Positions 1-9,625 of a stretch of 64,000 nucleotides of DNA are shown here, piece after piece. The notes under the pieces are model-generated. The model was not told where the DNA came from and did no database searches. It saw only the letters and a program-made list of their open reading frames with translations. How positions within the stretch are numbered: position 1 is the stretch's first letter; every line of letters begins with the position of its first letter. The translations under genes were made by a program, and so were the position numbers. The stretch is from Halochromatium glycolicum. GTDB lineage: Bacteria > Pseudomonadota > Gammaproteobacteria > Chromatiales > Chromatiaceae. The stretch lies in assembly GCF_016584085.1 (NCBI RefSeq), contig NZ_NRSJ01000025.1, forward strand, positions 1 through 64,000. The letters run 5' to 3'.

Positions 1-68
1 TCGGGGAGGGCATCTGGGGGTTGGCCATCATCGCAGGCTGGTCGATACTCGCAGGCTCGCTACCATAA
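1..68 (+). CDS. possible 3' end of an upstream gene (partial)
   Basis: An open frame enters from the left edge and ends with TAA at 66-68. The visible residues, about 21, are strongly hydrophobic (WGLAIIAGWSILAGSLP) and could be the last membrane segment of an integral membrane protein. Too little is visible to name it. It ends 13 bp before ogt and could be in the same transcript. Confidence 0.3.
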   Translation, partial: GEGIWGLAIIAGWSILAGSLP

Positions 69-81
69 CCGGTTCCGCGGC

Positions 82-840
82 ATGAGTTACAGTGAAGTCG
101 TGACCCCATTCGGCCCCATCGGCCTCCATTGGCAGGCAGAGCGATTGCTGCGCGTCCTGCTGACACCGCAGGCGGGCGCCGTCGCGCCCCGCGCCGAGAA
201 CGCTACCGCTGCTGCGGCTCCTGGCGCTATCGCCGCTGCTGCTGCGGCTCCTGGTGCTGCCGCTGCTACCGCCGCCGCTGCTGCTACGGCCACTACTAGC
301 GCTGCCATCGCTACCGCCACTGCTGCCGACGCTGTCGCTGCCGAGCCGTCTCCGATGCCGACCCGACACCAGAACCCGACGCCGGCACCGCGCTGGATCA
401 GCGAGGCGTTCGACGCCTACTTCGCCGATCCCGCGCAGCCGATCGACTGCCCGATCGAGCCGGCGGGCACCGCGTTCCAGCGCCGGGTCTGGGCGCGCAT
501 CGCGGTGATCCCGCCGGGCCAAACGGTTACCTACGGCGCGCTCGCCAGCGCGCTCGGCAGCTCGGCGCGCGCCGTCGGCAACGCCTGCCGGGCCAACCCG
601 GTGCCGCTGCGCGTGCCGTGCCATCGGGTGGTCGCAGCAAACGGGCTCGGCGGCTTCGCCGGTGATCGCGACGGCCGGCTGCTCGCGATCAAGCGCTGGC
701 TGCTGGCGCACGAGGGGACGCTCGGCACGGAGGGGACGTTCGGCACGGAGCGGGCGCTCGGCACGGAGGAGACCGGCGCGCGGCGCATGCGCCGTCCGGC
801 AGCACAGGAGGACAGCGCTGATGACGCAAGCCGGCCCTGA
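82..840 (+). CDS. ogt: methylated-DNA--protein-cysteine methyltransferase
   Basis: This is a suicide repair protein that moves the alkyl group from O6-alkylguanine or O4-alkylthymine to its own cysteine. The C-terminal half carries the active-site motif PCHRVV (acceptor Cys) followed by GGFAGD, and upstream the helix-turn-helix region AFQRRVWARIAVIPPGQTVTYG. At 252 residues it is longer than the usual 160-180. The excess is an alanine-rich, low-complexity insert at about residues 40-85, in the N-terminal domain where sequence is poorly conserved, and a C-terminal tail of three six-residue GTLGTE-like repeats. The reading frame is intact, so the catalytic domain should be made. Its stop overlaps the start of xerD by 20 bp. 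Confidence 0.9.
   Translation: MSYSEVVTPFGPIGLHWQAERLLRVLLTPQAGAVAPRAENATAAAAPGAIAAAAAAPGAAAATAAAAATATTSAAIATATAADAVAAEPSPMPTRHQNPTPAPRWISEAFDAYFADPAQPIDCPIEPAGTAFQRRVWARIAVIPPGQTVTYGALASALGSSARAVGNACRANPVPLRVPCHRVVAANGLGGFAGDRDGRLLAIKRWLLAHEGTLGTEGTFGTERALGTEETGARRMRRPAAQEDSADDASRP
718..771 (+). repeat. 18-bp in-frame tandem repeat in the ogt tail
   Basis: Three units of 18 bp (acgctcggcacggagggg and variants) lie in tandem at the end of ogt and encode the repeated tail GTLGTE/GTFGTE/RALGTE. The repeat falls after the conserved methyltransferase domain and keeps frame. Confidence 0.7.
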
Positions 841-1762
841 GCATCAAGCCGACCCCGAGGGCGGTGATCGCAGGGGCCTGCGGATCATCGAGGCCTTCGC
901 CGATGCGCTCTGGATGGAGCGCGGGCTGAGCGAGAACACGCTCGCGGCCTACCAATCCGACCTGCGCGCCTTCCAGCATTGGCTGAGCCATGAGCGTGGA
1001 CGCGCCCTCGACGCCGCCGAGCGTGCCGATCTGCTCGACTATCTCGCGCTGCTCGCCCAGCAAGGGCGCAAGCCGCGCTCCTCGGCGCGGGTGCTGTCCT
1101 GCCTGCGGCAGTTCTACCGGCACCTGCTGCGCCAGGGGCTGGTTACCGAGGACCCGAGCGAGCGGGTCGATGCGCCGCGCCTCGGCCGGCCGCTGCCGAA
1201 GACGCTGACCGAGGCCGATGTCGAGGCCCTGCTGGCGGCACCGGACGCCGATGATCCACGCGGCCACCGTGATCGCACGATGCTCGAGGTGCTCTACGCC
1301 AGCGGTCTGCGGGTGACCGAGCTGGTGACCCTGCGCCCGGATGCGGTGAGTCTGACCCAGGGCGTGGTCCGGATCACCGGCAAGGGCGGCAAGGAGCGCT
1401 TGGTGCCGCTCGGCGAGGAGGCCACGAGCTGGATCGCGAGCTATGTGCGCGGCCCGCGTGCCGTCTTGCTCGGCAGCCGCGCCTGTGATTATCTGTTTCC
1501 GACCCAGCGCAGCGACTGCATGACGCGCCAGGCCTTCTGGCAGCTGATCAAACGCTATGCGGCCGAGGCCGGCATCCTGAAACCGCTGTCGCCGCATACG
1601 GTCCGCCATGCCTTCGCCACGCACCTGCTGAACCATGGCGCCGATCTGCGTGTCGTACAGATGCTGCTCGGCCACAGCGATCTCTCGACGACCCAGATCT
1701 ACACCCATGTCGCGCGTGAGCGCCTGAAGCAGCTGCATGCGACGCACCATCCACGTGCCTGA
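821..1762 (+). CDS. xerD: site-specific tyrosine recombinase XerD
   Basis: XerD acts with XerC at the chromosomal dif site to resolve chromosome dimers at division. The 313-residue protein has the SAM-like core-binding domain (about 20-115) and the catalytic domain with the full set: R164 (SGLRVTEL), K188 (GKGGK), H259 and R262 (PHTVRHAFATHLL), H285 (LLGHSDLSTTQ) and nucleophile Y294 (YTHV). ATG 821 was chosen over upstream in-frame starts because AGGAGG lies just before it, and because the protein then begins close to the family start. XerD rather than XerC or an integrase is supported by the following dsbC, the order known from Escherichia coli and many gammaproteobacteria. Confidence 0.93.
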   Translation: MTQAGPEHQADPEGGDRRGLRIIEAFADALWMERGLSENTLAAYQSDLRAFQHWLSHERGRALDAAERADLLDYLALLAQQGRKPRSSARVLSCLRQFYRHLLRQGLVTEDPSERVDAPRLGRPLPKTLTEADVEALLAAPDADDPRGHRDRTMLEVLYASGLRVTELVTLRPDAVSLTQGVVRITGKGGKERLVPLGEEATSWIASYVRGPRAVLLGSRACDYLFPTQRSDCMTRQAFWQLIKRYAAEAGILKPLSPHTVRHAFATHLLNHGADLRVVQMLLGHSDLSTTQIYTHVARERLKQLHATHHPRA

Positions 1763-1793
1763 ATCCGGTCTCGAGCTCGCTGATGCACTATCG

Positions 1794-1816
1794 CCCCGTC
1801 ACACGGCATGACGGGG
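1794..1816 (+). terminator. hairpin after xerD
   Basis: A perfect 8-bp inverted repeat, CCCCGTCA and TGACGGGG, with a 7-nt loop lies 32 bp after the xerD stop. There is no clear T-run, so it is only a possible terminator or transcript-end stabiliser separating xerD from dsbC. Confidence 0.4.
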
Positions 1817-1946
1817 ATCTGTCTGGATCGTAACCGGCGGACTGTGGACCTGGTCGCCCGCATGCTCTATGTTGCCATCCCTCACATTCTGAGCCGTCTG
1901 ATCGCGACAGGCTCAGTGTTATTGATACTGAAGCGAGGACAACAGG

Positions 1947-2663
1947 ATGACAAAACCTATCGGAATCGGCCTCGTCGCCGCAGTGCTGCTCGCGGCGGGC
2001 GCGCTGGCCCATGCCAGTGAGGCGAAGACCATCCGCGAGGCACTGGCCAAGGTCTTGCCCGGCGAGAAGCCGACCAGCGTGCAGCCGACGCCGATCGACG
2101 GCCTGTATCAGGTCGAGATGGGCCCGCAGGTGATGTACATGACCGGCGATGGCCGGTATCTGTTCGACGGCGCGATCGTCGATCTCGAGACCCGGGAGAA
2201 CCTCGCCGAGACCGCGCAGAACAAGGCCCGACTGCGCGCGATCGAGGCCGTCGGCGAAGACGAGATGATCGTCTTCGAGGCCCCGGATGCCGAGCACGAG
2301 ATCACCGTCTTCACCGATATCGACTGCGGCTATTGCCGCAAGCTGCATCAGAACATCGATGCCTATGCGGAAGAGGGCATCAGCGTCCGTTACCTGTTCT
2401 ATCCGCGCACCGGTGTCGACACGCCGTCATATCAGAAGGCCGTCGCGGTCTGGTGCGCGGACGATCAGCAGAAGGCGATGACCGCGGCCAAGAACGGCCA
2501 ACCGGTCGAGAGCGAATCCTGCACCAATCCGGTCGAGCGGCACATGGAGCTCGGCGAGCTGATGGGCATCCGCGGCACGCCGGCGATCGTGCTCGATAAC
2601 GGCCAGATGGTGCCGGGCTTCGTCGAGCCGAAGCGCCTCGCGCAGGTGCTGGAGCAGCAGTAG
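1947..2663 (+). CDS. dsbC: thiol:disulfide interchange protein DsbC
   Basis: This is the periplasmic disulfide isomerase and reductase. A signal peptide (hydrophobic 6-20, AHA cleavage region near 21-23) is followed by the DsbC/G N-terminal dimerisation domain (about 28-90) and a thioredoxin fold with the active-site CGYC at 127-130, the second structural cysteine pair C170 and C192, and the cis-proline loop GTP near 210-212. The length, 238 residues, is standard. An RBS-like AGGACAACAGG precedes ATG 1947. It is followed by dsbB (15 bp) and dsbA, an unusual grouping of isomerase, quinone oxidase and dithiol oxidase. DsbD, which normally keeps DsbC reduced, is not in the window. Confidence 0.93.
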   Translation: MTKPIGIGLVAAVLLAAGALAHASEAKTIREALAKVLPGEKPTSVQPTPIDGLYQVEMGPQVMYMTGDGRYLFDGAIVDLETRENLAETAQNKARLRAIEAVGEDEMIVFEAPDAEHEITVFTDIDCGYCRKLHQNIDAYAEEGISVRYLFYPRTGVDTPSYQKAVAVWCADDQQKAMTAAKNGQPVESESCTNPVERHMELGELMGIRGTPAIVLDNGQMVPGFVEPKRLAQVLEQQ

Positions 2664-2678
2664 TCAAGCGTTTCATCC

Positions 2679-3170
2679 GTGAACCATTTGCTCTGGCTGA
2701 CAGCGGCGGCCGTCTCGGCCGTCCTCGCGATCGCCAGCGTCTTGTTGACCGTCTGGTTGCAGCTGCAGCCCTGCCATCTGTGCATCTTCCAGCGGCTGCT
2801 CTTCATGATGATCGCGGTCTTCGCGCTCGTCGCGGCCTTCACGCCCGCGCTGCTGCGCCGGGTCGCCGGCGTCTCGGTCGGCCTGCTGGCGGCTGCCGGG
2901 GCCTGGACTGCGGCCTACCAGTCCTGGCTGCAGCAACAGCCGCCTGGCAGCGTCTCCTGCATCGGCGGCGAGCTCGGCCCGATCGAGCAATTGGTCGAAT
3001 GGCTCGGCCAGCGCCTGCCGTCGTTGTTCCTGGCGACCGGCTTCTGTGAGGACGAGGCGCTGGTGATCCTGGGGCTCTCACTGGTCAATTGGTCCCTGAT
3101 CTGTTTCCTGGCCGTGCTCGGGCTGGCGCTCTGGCTCACGGCTAATGCGGCACGTCGATCACACTGGTGA
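2679..3170 (+). CDS. dsbB: disulfide bond formation protein DsbB
   Basis: DsbB is the inner-membrane protein that reoxidises DsbA and passes electrons to quinone. Four hydrophobic segments are visible (about 4-27, 39-56, 63-81, 127-155). The two periplasmic cysteine pairs are present: C32-HL-C35 in the first loop and C94 with C123 in the second. The start is GTG 2679, 15 bp after the dsbC stop, and no ATG fits. Length 163 is normal for the family. Placement between dsbC and dsbA suggests all are co-expressed, although 134 bp separate it from dsbA. Confidence 0.93.
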   Translation: MNHLLWLTAAAVSAVLAIASVLLTVWLQLQPCHLCIFQRLLFMMIAVFALVAAFTPALLRRVAGVSVGLLAAAGAWTAAYQSWLQQQPPGSVSCIGGELGPIEQLVEWLGQRLPSLFLATGFCEDEALVILGLSLVNWSLICFLAVLGLALWLTANAARRSHW

Positions 3171-3304
3171 GTCAACCCCGGCTCGATGATCAACCGAAGC
3201 GCTTGCTCGCAAACGACTGGAACCGTCTGCACAGCAGCGGACCGGGGCGGCTTGGCGGACGCCCCCTCACCCCTCTCGAACTGATGATTCTCGGAGATTG
3301 AACA

Positions 3305-3973
3305 ATGGATGCGATTCGCCGTCGCTCGACCGTCGTGATGCTGAGCCTGTTCGCGTTCCTGGCGCTCCCTTGGGCGCCGCTGCTCGCGGCCCCGTCGGAA
3401 CTGATCGAGGGCCGCCACTGGCAACCGGTCAAGACGGGGCCGGCGCAGACCGATACCCCTGAGATCGAGGTCTTGGAATTCTTCTCCTACGGCTGCCCGC
3501 ACTGCGGTGATCTGAACCCGCTGATCAAGGCTTGGGCCGCGGAGCTGCCGGAGGATGTCCGCTTCGAGCGGGTGCCGGTGACCTTCGGCCGTGCCGCTTG
3601 GGAGAGCTTGGCGCGACTGTTCTTCACCCTCGAACTCGCCGGCGAGCTCGAGCGGCTCGACCAGAACGTCTTCAATGCCGTCACCAAGCAGCGGGCCAAT
3701 CTCTACACCAAGAAGGCGATCCTGGACTGGGTCGGGGAGCGAGAGGTCGAGCGAGCCAAGTTCGAGGGGCTCTTCGAGAGCTTTGCGGTCGAAGCGGCAC
3801 TGGCGCGCGCCAGTACGCTCGCTGCGCGCTACCGGGTCAATGCCGTCCCGATGATCATCGTCGACGGGCGCTATCAGGTGCTCGGCGAGGGCGCCAAGAC
3901 CCATCGCGAGCTGCTCGGGATTGCCGACCGCCTGATCGAGAAGGCGCGGGCCGCGCGGACCGCGGATCAATAA
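3305..3973 (+). CDS. dsbA: thiol:disulfide interchange protein DsbA
   Basis: This periplasmic dithiol oxidase introduces disulfides into exported proteins. The signal peptide occupies about residues 1-29 (AAA/APS junction). The mature protein has the thioredoxin fold with active site C64-PH-C67 within FFSYGCPHCGDL and the cis-proline loop VNAVPM near residue 182, with the helical insertion between them. The 222-residue length is normal. GGAG lies 11 bp before ATG 3305. DsbB, its reoxidising partner, is directly upstream. A 134-bp gap before it leaves room for its own promoter. Confidence 0.93.
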   Translation: MDAIRRRSTVVMLSLFAFLALPWAPLLAAPSELIEGRHWQPVKTGPAQTDTPEIEVLEFFSYGCPHCGDLNPLIKAWAAELPEDVRFERVPVTFGRAAWESLARLFFTLELAGELERLDQNVFNAVTKQRANLYTKKAILDWVGEREVERAKFEGLFESFAVEAALARASTLAARYRVNAVPMIIVDGRYQVLGEGAKTHRELLGIADRLIEKARAARTADQ

Positions 3974-4001
3974 CCGCCTGAGACCGCCGAGGCCCGTTCC
4001 A

Positions 4002-6098
4002 ATGCCAAGGTTCATGCGCATGGGATTACTCATGCTCTGGAGTCTGCTGATGACCATCACCGCACTGGGATTCGCGACTGAGTCCTCGCCCGAGTCCGCC
4101 GATGGCGGCGGGCACGTCACCATCGGCTCGACGCCAGCGGACGCGTCATCCCGAGCGCAGGCCCGAGCGCAGGAGGCCCCCGCAGCCCGTGCGACCGGGC
4201 CCGCGGGGAGCAGCCAGGAGTTGCCGCCGCTGATCCCGCGCGAGGTCCTGTTCGGGAATCCGACCCGGACCCAGGCGCAGCTCTCGCCCGATGGCGCGCA
4301 GCTGAGCTGGCTCGCACCCTCGGCCGATGGGGTGCTCAACGTTTGGGTACAGCCGGCCGACCGCAGCCGCGAGCCGCGTCAGATCACCGATGATCGCAAG
4401 CGCGGTATCCGCCGCTACGGCTGGAGCGAGGACGGCTCCCAGGTGCTCTATCTGCAGGACGTCGGTGGCGACGAGAACTGGCACCTCTACGCCACACCGC
4501 TCGATGGCGGCAAGACGCGCGACCTGACGCCGTTCGAGGGCGTACGCGCGCAGAACCTGATGACCGATCCCGAGCATCCGAACGAGCTCTTGGTCGGCCT
4601 CAATCGTCGCGATCCGAGCGTGTTCGACCTCTACCGGATCAGGCTCGACAGTGGCGAGGTGACACTGGACACCGAGAACCCTGGCGATGTCGTCAGTTGG
4701 CTGACCGACCCGGACTTCCGCATCCGTGCCGCCGAGGCCATGGACCCGACCAGTGGGGACAGCATCGTGCGGGTGCGCGCGGACGAGGATCAGCCCTGGC
4801 GCGAGCTGGTGCGCTTCCCGTTCGGCGAGAACGGTGGCGCGTTGGATTTCGATGCCGACGGCGACAAGCTCTATCTGACCAGCTCGCTCGGTTCCGATAC
4901 CACCCGGCTGCTGCTGATGGACATCGAAAGCGGTGAGGTCAGTGACACGCTTGCGGTGCATGACAAGGCCGATGTCGGCGCAGTGATGATGCACCCGACC
5001 GCGCATCGGGTGCAGGCGGTCGAGTTCGACTACCTGCAGCCCGAGTGGGAGGTGCTCGATCCGGCCATCGCCGACGATCTCGCCTTCTTGGAAGAACAGA
5101 CCACCGGCAGCCTGTCGGTGGTCAGCCGCACCCTGGCCGATGAGCGCTGGATCATCGCCGATCAGCCCGACGACGGGCCGGTGACCTATTCGCTCTATGA
5201 GCGCGAGCCGCGCAGGCTCGAGACCCTGTTCGTCACCCGCCCCGAGCTGCTCGACTACGAATTGGCGGCGATGCAGCCGCGCCTGATCGAGGCCCGCGAC
5301 GGCCTGACCCTGCCGGCCTACCTGACGCTGCCGCCGGGGATTGCGCCCGAGGCGCTGCCGATGGTGCTGCTGGTCCACGGCGGCCCCTGGGCACGCGATG
5401 ACTGGGGCTACGACGCCCAGGCGCAATGGCTCGCCAACCGCGGCTATGCGGTCTTGCAGGTCAACTTCCGCGGCTCGACCGGCTTCGGCAAGGCCTTCCT
5501 GAACGCCGGCAACGGCGAGTGGGGCGTCGGCGCGATGCAGCATGACCTGACCGACGCGGTGCGCTGGGCCATCGAGCAGGGCCTCGCCGACCCGGAGCGG
5601 GTCTGCATCTACGGCGGCTCCTACGGCGGCTATGCGACGCTCGCCGGCCTGACCTTCACCCCCGAGCTCTATGCCTGCGGCGTCGATATCGTCGGCCCGT
5701 CCAACATCCAGACCCTGTTCGCATCGATCCCGCCGTATTGGGCGCCGATGAAGAGGCAGCTGGTCAAGCGCGTCGGCGATGTCGAGAACGATGCCGAGCT
5801 CAACCGCCGCATCTCGCCGCTGTTCCATGCCGAGCAGATCCAGGCACCGCTGATGGTGCTGCAGGGCGCCAATGATCCGCGGGTCAAGATCGCCGAGGCG
5901 GACCAGATCGTCAATGCAATGCGCGACAAGGATCTACCGGTGACCTACATCGTCTTCCCGGACGAGGGCCATGGCTTCGCCCGCCCCGAGAACCGGCTCG
6001 ACGCCAATGCCCGGATCGAGCAGTTCCTCGCCGAACAGCTCGGCGGCCGCGCCGAGCCGCTCACGCCGATCGAGGGGAGCTCGGCCGAGGTGCGTTAG
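4002..6098 (+). CDS. exported S9 family prolyl oligopeptidase-type serine peptidase
   Basis: The 698-residue protein has an N-terminal signal sequence (about 5-24), a low-complexity Ala/Ser/Pro linker to about 70, a seven-bladed WD40/Dpp4-like beta-propeller (about 80-420) and a C-terminal alpha/beta-hydrolase domain. The catalytic triad is visible: S540 in GGSYGGYA, D625 in ANDPRV and H657 in DEGHGF. The oxyanion loop is VHGGPWARD. The family includes dipeptidyl, acylaminoacyl and oligopeptidases. The substrate cannot be told from sequence, and periplasmic peptide degradation is most likely. It starts 28 bp after dsbA and may be co-transcribed. It ends 22 bp from the convergent mutS. Confidence 0.88.
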   Translation: MPRFMRMGLLMLWSLLMTITALGFATESSPESADGGGHVTIGSTPADASSRAQARAQEAPAARATGPAGSSQELPPLIPREVLFGNPTRTQAQLSPDGAQLSWLAPSADGVLNVWVQPADRSREPRQITDDRKRGIRRYGWSEDGSQVLYLQDVGGDENWHLYATPLDGGKTRDLTPFEGVRAQNLMTDPEHPNELLVGLNRRDPSVFDLYRIRLDSGEVTLDTENPGDVVSWLTDPDFRIRAAEAMDPTSGDSIVRVRADEDQPWRELVRFPFGENGGALDFDADGDKLYLTSSLGSDTTRLLLMDIESGEVSDTLAVHDKADVGAVMMHPTAHRVQAVEFDYLQPEWEVLDPAIADDLAFLEEQTTGSLSVVSRTLADERWIIADQPDDGPVTYSLYEREPRRLETLFVTRPELLDYELAAMQPRLIEARDGLTLPAYLTLPPGIAPEALPMVLLVHGGPWARDDWGYDAQAQWLANRGYAVLQVNFRGSTGFGKAFLNAGNGEWGVGAMQHDLTDAVRWAIEQGLADPERVCIYGGSYGGYATLAGLTFTPELYACGVDIVGPSNIQTLFASIPPYWAPMKRQLVKRVGDVENDAELNRRISPLFHAEQIQAPLMVLQGANDPRVKIAEADQIVNAMRDKDLPVTYIVFPDEGHGFARPENRLDANARIEQFLAEQLGGRAEPLTPIEGSSAEVR

Positions 6099-6120
6099 CG
6101 GAACTCTGGTTGATCGCTTG

Positions 6121-8871
6121 TCACCCGTTGCGGTCCAACGCCTGTAACCGATAGAGCGCCTCGAGCGCCTCGCGCGGGCTGAGGTCATCCGGGTCCAACG
6201 CGCGCAGTGCGTCGAGGGCCGGTTGTTCTGGCTTCTCGATGTGCTCGGGGCGCGTCGATTTCGAAGTGCGCTTCGAGGCCCGCTTCGAGGTGCGCTTCGG
6301 GGTTCGACCCGAGGCCGGCCTGGGCGAAGAGATCGCCGGCTCCGAGATCGATGCGTTCGAGCGCGCCGGGTCCGGCGCGGGTGGAAACAGCGAGAGCTGA
6401 ACCGCGTCCGCCTGATTTGCCTTCGACTGCGCCTCGAGCCGCTGCAGATGCTCTCGCGCGCGGGCGATCACCGCCGCCGGCACCCCGGCCAGCGCGGCAA
6501 CCTGCAGGCCGTAGCTCTGGCTCGCCGGACCGTCGCGCAGGCTGTGCAGGAAGACGATGCGCTCGCCGTGCTCGACCGCATCGAGATGGACATTGGCCAC
6601 ACCCTCATAGCGCTCCGGCAATGCGGTCAGCTCGAAGTAATGGGTCGCGAACAGGGTGAACGCGCGGAGCTGATCGGCGAGCGCCTCGGCGCAGGCCCAG
6701 GCCAGCGAGAGGCCGTCGAAGGTGCTGGTGCCGCGGCCGATCTCGTCCATCAGCACTAGGCTCTCGGCGGTGGCGTTGTTGAGGATGTTCGCGGTCTCCT
6801 CCATCTCGACCATGAAGGTCGAGCGCCCGCCGGCGAGGTCATCGGCGGCGCCGATGCGCGAGAAGATGCGGTCGATCGGGCCGAGCCGCGCCGCGCGCGC
6901 CGGGACGAAGCTGCCGGCATAGGCCATCACGACGATCAGCGCGGTCTGGCGCATGAAGGTCGATTTGCCGCCCATGTTGGGACCGGTGATCAGCAGCATC
7001 CGCCGCCCCTCGTCGAGTTCGAGCCCGTTCGGGACGAAGGGCTCGGCGCGCACCTGCTCGACCACCGGATGGCGGCCGTCCTCGATCGCGATGCCGGGCG
7101 CATCGCCGAGCTCCGGCCGGCTCCAGTCCAGTCGCTCGGCGCGCTCGGCCAGGTTGCAGAGCACATCGAGCTCGGCGATCGCGCCGGCGCTCGCCTGCAG
7201 GGGCTCGAGCTGTTGTTGGAGCTGGCCGATCAGGGCGTCGTAGAGTTGCTTCTCGCGCGCCAAGGCGCGCTCGCGGGCGCTCAGCACCTGCTCCTCGAAG
7301 CGCTTGAGCTCGGGGGTGATGTAGCGCTCGCTGCCCTTCAGGGTCTGGCGGCGCTGATAGTCGGCCGGCACCTGCTCGGCATGGCTGCGGCCGAGCTCGA
7401 TGTAGTAGCCGTGTACCCGGTTGTAGCCGACCTTGAGGGTGCTGATCCCGGTGCGCGCGCGCTCGCGCTGCTCCAGATCGAGCAGGAATTGATCGCCGTG
7501 CTCGGCCAGGTCGCGCAGCTCGTCGAGCTCGGCATCATAGCCGCGCGCGAGCACGCCGCCGTCGCGGATCAGCATCGGCGGCTGCTCGATCAGCGCCCGC
7601 TGCAGCAGCGCGAGCACCTGCGGATGCTCGCCGAGCTGCGGGCGCAATGTGCGCAGACGCGCGCTGTCGGGACCGTCGAGCCCGCTGTGCAGCGCGGGCA
7701 GGCGCGCGAGGGCGTCACGCAGGGCGGCCAGATCGCGCGGGCGTGCCGAGCCCAGCGCGACGCGCGCCAGGATGCGCTCCAGGTCGCCGATCGCGGCCAG
7801 CTCTTCCTGAAGCACCTCGAAGGCCGCCGTGGACAGCAGCGCCGCGATCGCCTCATGGCGCTCGGCGACGGCCAAGCGGTCGCGCAACGGGCGATTGATC
7901 CAACGTCGCAGCAGGCGCGCCCCCATCGCGGTCGCGGTGCGATCCATGATCCCGGCGAGGGTGTGCTGATCGCGGGTGCCGCTCGCCTGGCCGGTGCTCG
8001 CGGCCGTGCTGAGCGCGTGGGTCAGCTCCAGGTTGCGACGGGTCGCGGCATCCAGGATCAACGCCTCGTCGCGGGTCTCGGTGCGCAATGCGCGCAGATG
8101 CGGCAGGGCGACGCGCTGGGTCTCCTTGACGTACTGCAGCAGGCAGCCGGCGGCGCCGATCGCCAGACGCAGCTCGGCGCAGCCGAAGCCGTTCAGGTCG
8201 CGGGTGCCGAACTGCTCGCACAGCAGGCGCTCGGCGCTCTCGGCATCGAAGGACCAGGGCGCGCGCCGGGTCAGGCCGGTGGCGAGCTCGCCCAGCCGCT
8301 CGGGCAGGGTGCTGGTCTCGCTGAGCAGCAACTCGGCCGGACGCAGGCGCTCGAGCTCGGCCAACAGGGCCTCGTCGTCGTCGAGCTCCAGCACCCGGAA
8401 GCGACCGCTGGCCAGCTCCAGGGTGGCGAGGCCGACGCGCTCGCCGGCGCCAGTCCCAGGCGTGGCCCCAGACTCGGCGAGCGCGCAGAGCAGGTTCTCC
8501 TGACGCTCCTCCAGCAGCGCCTCGTCGGTCAGGGTACCGGGGGTGACGATGCGCACCACCGCGCGCTCGACCGGCCCCTTGGACTTGGCCGGATCGCCCT
8601 TCTGCTCGCAGATCGCGACCGAGACGCCTTGGCGCACCAGCCGCGCCAGATAGGACTCGACCGAGTGGTAGGGCACCCCGGCCATCGGGATCGGCTGCCC
8701 GGCCGACTGGCCGCGCTTGGTCAGGGTGATGTCGAGCAGTTGCGCCGCGCGCTCGGCGTCGTCGAAGAACAGCTCGTAGAAGTCCCCCATGCGATAGAAC
8801 AGCAGCATCTGCGGATACTCGGCCTTGATCCGCAGGTACTGCTGCATCATCGGGGTGTGTTGTTCAGTCAA
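6121..8871 (-). CDS. mutS: DNA mismatch repair protein MutS
   Basis: MutS recognises mismatches and recruits MutL. Using the TTG at 8871 as start, F31-Y-E33 in MGDFYELFF is the mismatch-reading motif. The connector, lever and clamp domains follow, then the ABC ATPase with Walker [11 protein letters not shown] (K636), Walker [17 protein letters not shown] and the ATHYFEL loop. An open frame extends to TTG 8922, but family alignment begins near QHTPMMQQ, so TTG 8871 or ATG 8850 is more likely; no clear ribosome site decides. Before the C-terminal helix-turn-helix there is a basic repeat ([13 protein letters not shown]) coded by a 12-bp tandem repeat, in the linker to the tetramerisation segment. 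Confidence 0.94.
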   Translation of the reverse strand: MTEQHTPMMQQYLRIKAEYPQMLLFYRMGDFYELFFDDAERAAQLLDITLTKRGQSAGQPIPMAGVPYHSVESYLARLVRQGVSVAICEQKGDPAKSKGPVERAVVRIVTPGTLTDEALLEERQENLLCALAESGATPGTGAGERVGLATLELASGRFRVLELDDDEALLAELERLRPAELLLSETSTLPERLGELATGLTRRAPWSFDAESAERLLCEQFGTRDLNGFGCAELRLAIGAAGCLLQYVKETQRVALPHLRALRTETRDEALILDAATRRNLELTHALSTAASTGQASGTRDQHTLAGIMDRTATAMGARLLRRWINRPLRDRLAVAERHEAIAALLSTAAFEVLQEELAAIGDLERILARVALGSARPRDLAALRDALARLPALHSGLDGPDSARLRTLRPQLGEHPQVLALLQRALIEQPPMLIRDGGVLARGYDAELDELRDLAEHGDQFLLDLEQRERARTGISTLKVGYNRVHGYYIELGRSHAEQVPADYQRRQTLKGSERYITPELKRFEEQVLSARERALAREKQLYDALIGQLQQQLEPLQASAGAIAELDVLCNLAERAERLDWSRPELGDAPGIAIEDGRHPVVEQVRAEPFVPNGLELDEGRRMLLITGPNMGGKSTFMRQTALIVVMAYAGSFVPARAARLGPIDRIFSRIGAADDLAGGRSTFMVEMEETANILNNATAESLVLMDEIGRGTSTFDGLSLAWACAEALADQLRAFTLFATHYFELTALPERYEGVANVHLDAVEHGERIVFLHSLRDGPASQSYGLQVAALAGVPAAVIARAREHLQRLEAQSKANQADAVQLSLFPPAPDPARSNASISEPAISSPRPASGRTPKRTSKRASKRTSKSTRPEHIEKPEQPALDALRALDPDDLSPREALEALYRLQALDRNG
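6260..6307 (-). repeat. 12-bp in-frame tandem repeat in mutS linker
   Basis: Four imperfect 12-bp units (ttcgaagtgcgc, ttcgaggcccgc, ttcgaggtgcgc, ttcggggttcga on the plus strand) encode a run of Lys/Arg-Thr/Ser-rich four-residue units in the poorly conserved C-terminal linker of MutS. The frame is kept. Confidence 0.75.
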
Positions 8872-8951
8872 TGGTTTCGTGCCTGCGATACTTGTGGAAT
8901 CTTTCAACACCGTGCAAAACAACCCAGAGTGGCCGAGGAGGACTCAATCAG

Positions 8952-9515
8952 ATGTTCGCCAAGCAGTCTTCGTCCAGGCTCAGCGTCGAGGAGTATCTTG
9001 CCAGCGAGGAGGGCGGCGAAGTGCGTCACGAGTACATCGACGGTCAGATCTATGCCATGACCGGAGCGAGCGATCGGCATGGCTTGATCGTCTCCAATCT
9101 CGTCGCGGGGCTGAGGCCACTGATCCGTGGTCGCGGCTGCCAGCTCTTTGCCAATGACATGAAGGTCCGTTTGCAGATAGCCGAGCAGGACATCTTCTAT
9201 TATCCGGATCTGTTGCTGAGCTGCGATCCAGACGATCGCGAGACCTACTTTCGCACCAAGCCCTGCATGGTCGTCGAGGTCTTGTCCGACTCGATCGAGC
9301 GGATCGATCGGCGCGAGAAGTTCCTGGCCTATACGACCTTGCCAAGCCTGCAGGACTATCTGCTGGTGAGCCAGACGCGGCGCGAGGTCTGGCACTATCG
9401 CCGCTCACTGGATTGGGCCACTGAGGTGCTGACCGAAGGGGATCTCGGGCTCGACTGTCTGGAGATCAGGCTGCCGCTCGAGTCGATCTACGAGGAGATC
9501 GAAGGGCTCGACTGA
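8952..9515 (+). CDS. Uma2 family endonuclease (DUF820)
   Basis: The 187-residue protein shows the Uma2/DUF820 pattern of the PD-(D/E)XK nuclease fold: N-terminal LSVEEYLASEEGGEVRHEYIDGQIYAM, then YYPDLLLSCDP (the PD motif), then PCMVVEVLSDSIERIDRREK (E and K), then the helix ending in DYLLVSQ. The family is very common in cyanobacteria and multicellular or bloom-forming bacteria, and its cellular role is unknown. ATG 8952 is preceded by GAGGAGG at 8935-8941, so the upstream in-frame extension to 8871 is rejected. It is divergent from mutS with an intergenic space of about 80 bp. Confidence 0.85.
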   Translation: MFAKQSSSRLSVEEYLASEEGGEVRHEYIDGQIYAMTGASDRHGLIVSNLVAGLRPLIRGRGCQLFANDMKVRLQIAEQDIFYYPDLLLSCDPDDRETYFRTKPCMVVEVLSDSIERIDRREKFLAYTTLPSLQDYLLVSQTRREVWHYRRSLDWATEVLTEGDLGLDCLEIRLPLESIYEEIEGLD

Positions 9516-9625
9516 GCGGTAATGGATGTCCTGCTGGTGCCTAGCGCGTCGGGCAGCGGCGAGAGGACGTCTGCAAGGTCGGTCGCGATTGCCCTGCGAC
9601 GGCAAGGCTCGTACTCTTTCGCGCT

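Noticed and set aside
821-1762. XerD considered as a phage integrase
   Set aside because: Length, domain layout and the dsbC neighbour fit the housekeeping recombinase; no phage gene is near.
7069-9060. Long plus-strand frame opposite mutS
   Set aside because: It mirrors mutS codons, has repeated Leu/Gln/Ala composition, and no family motif.
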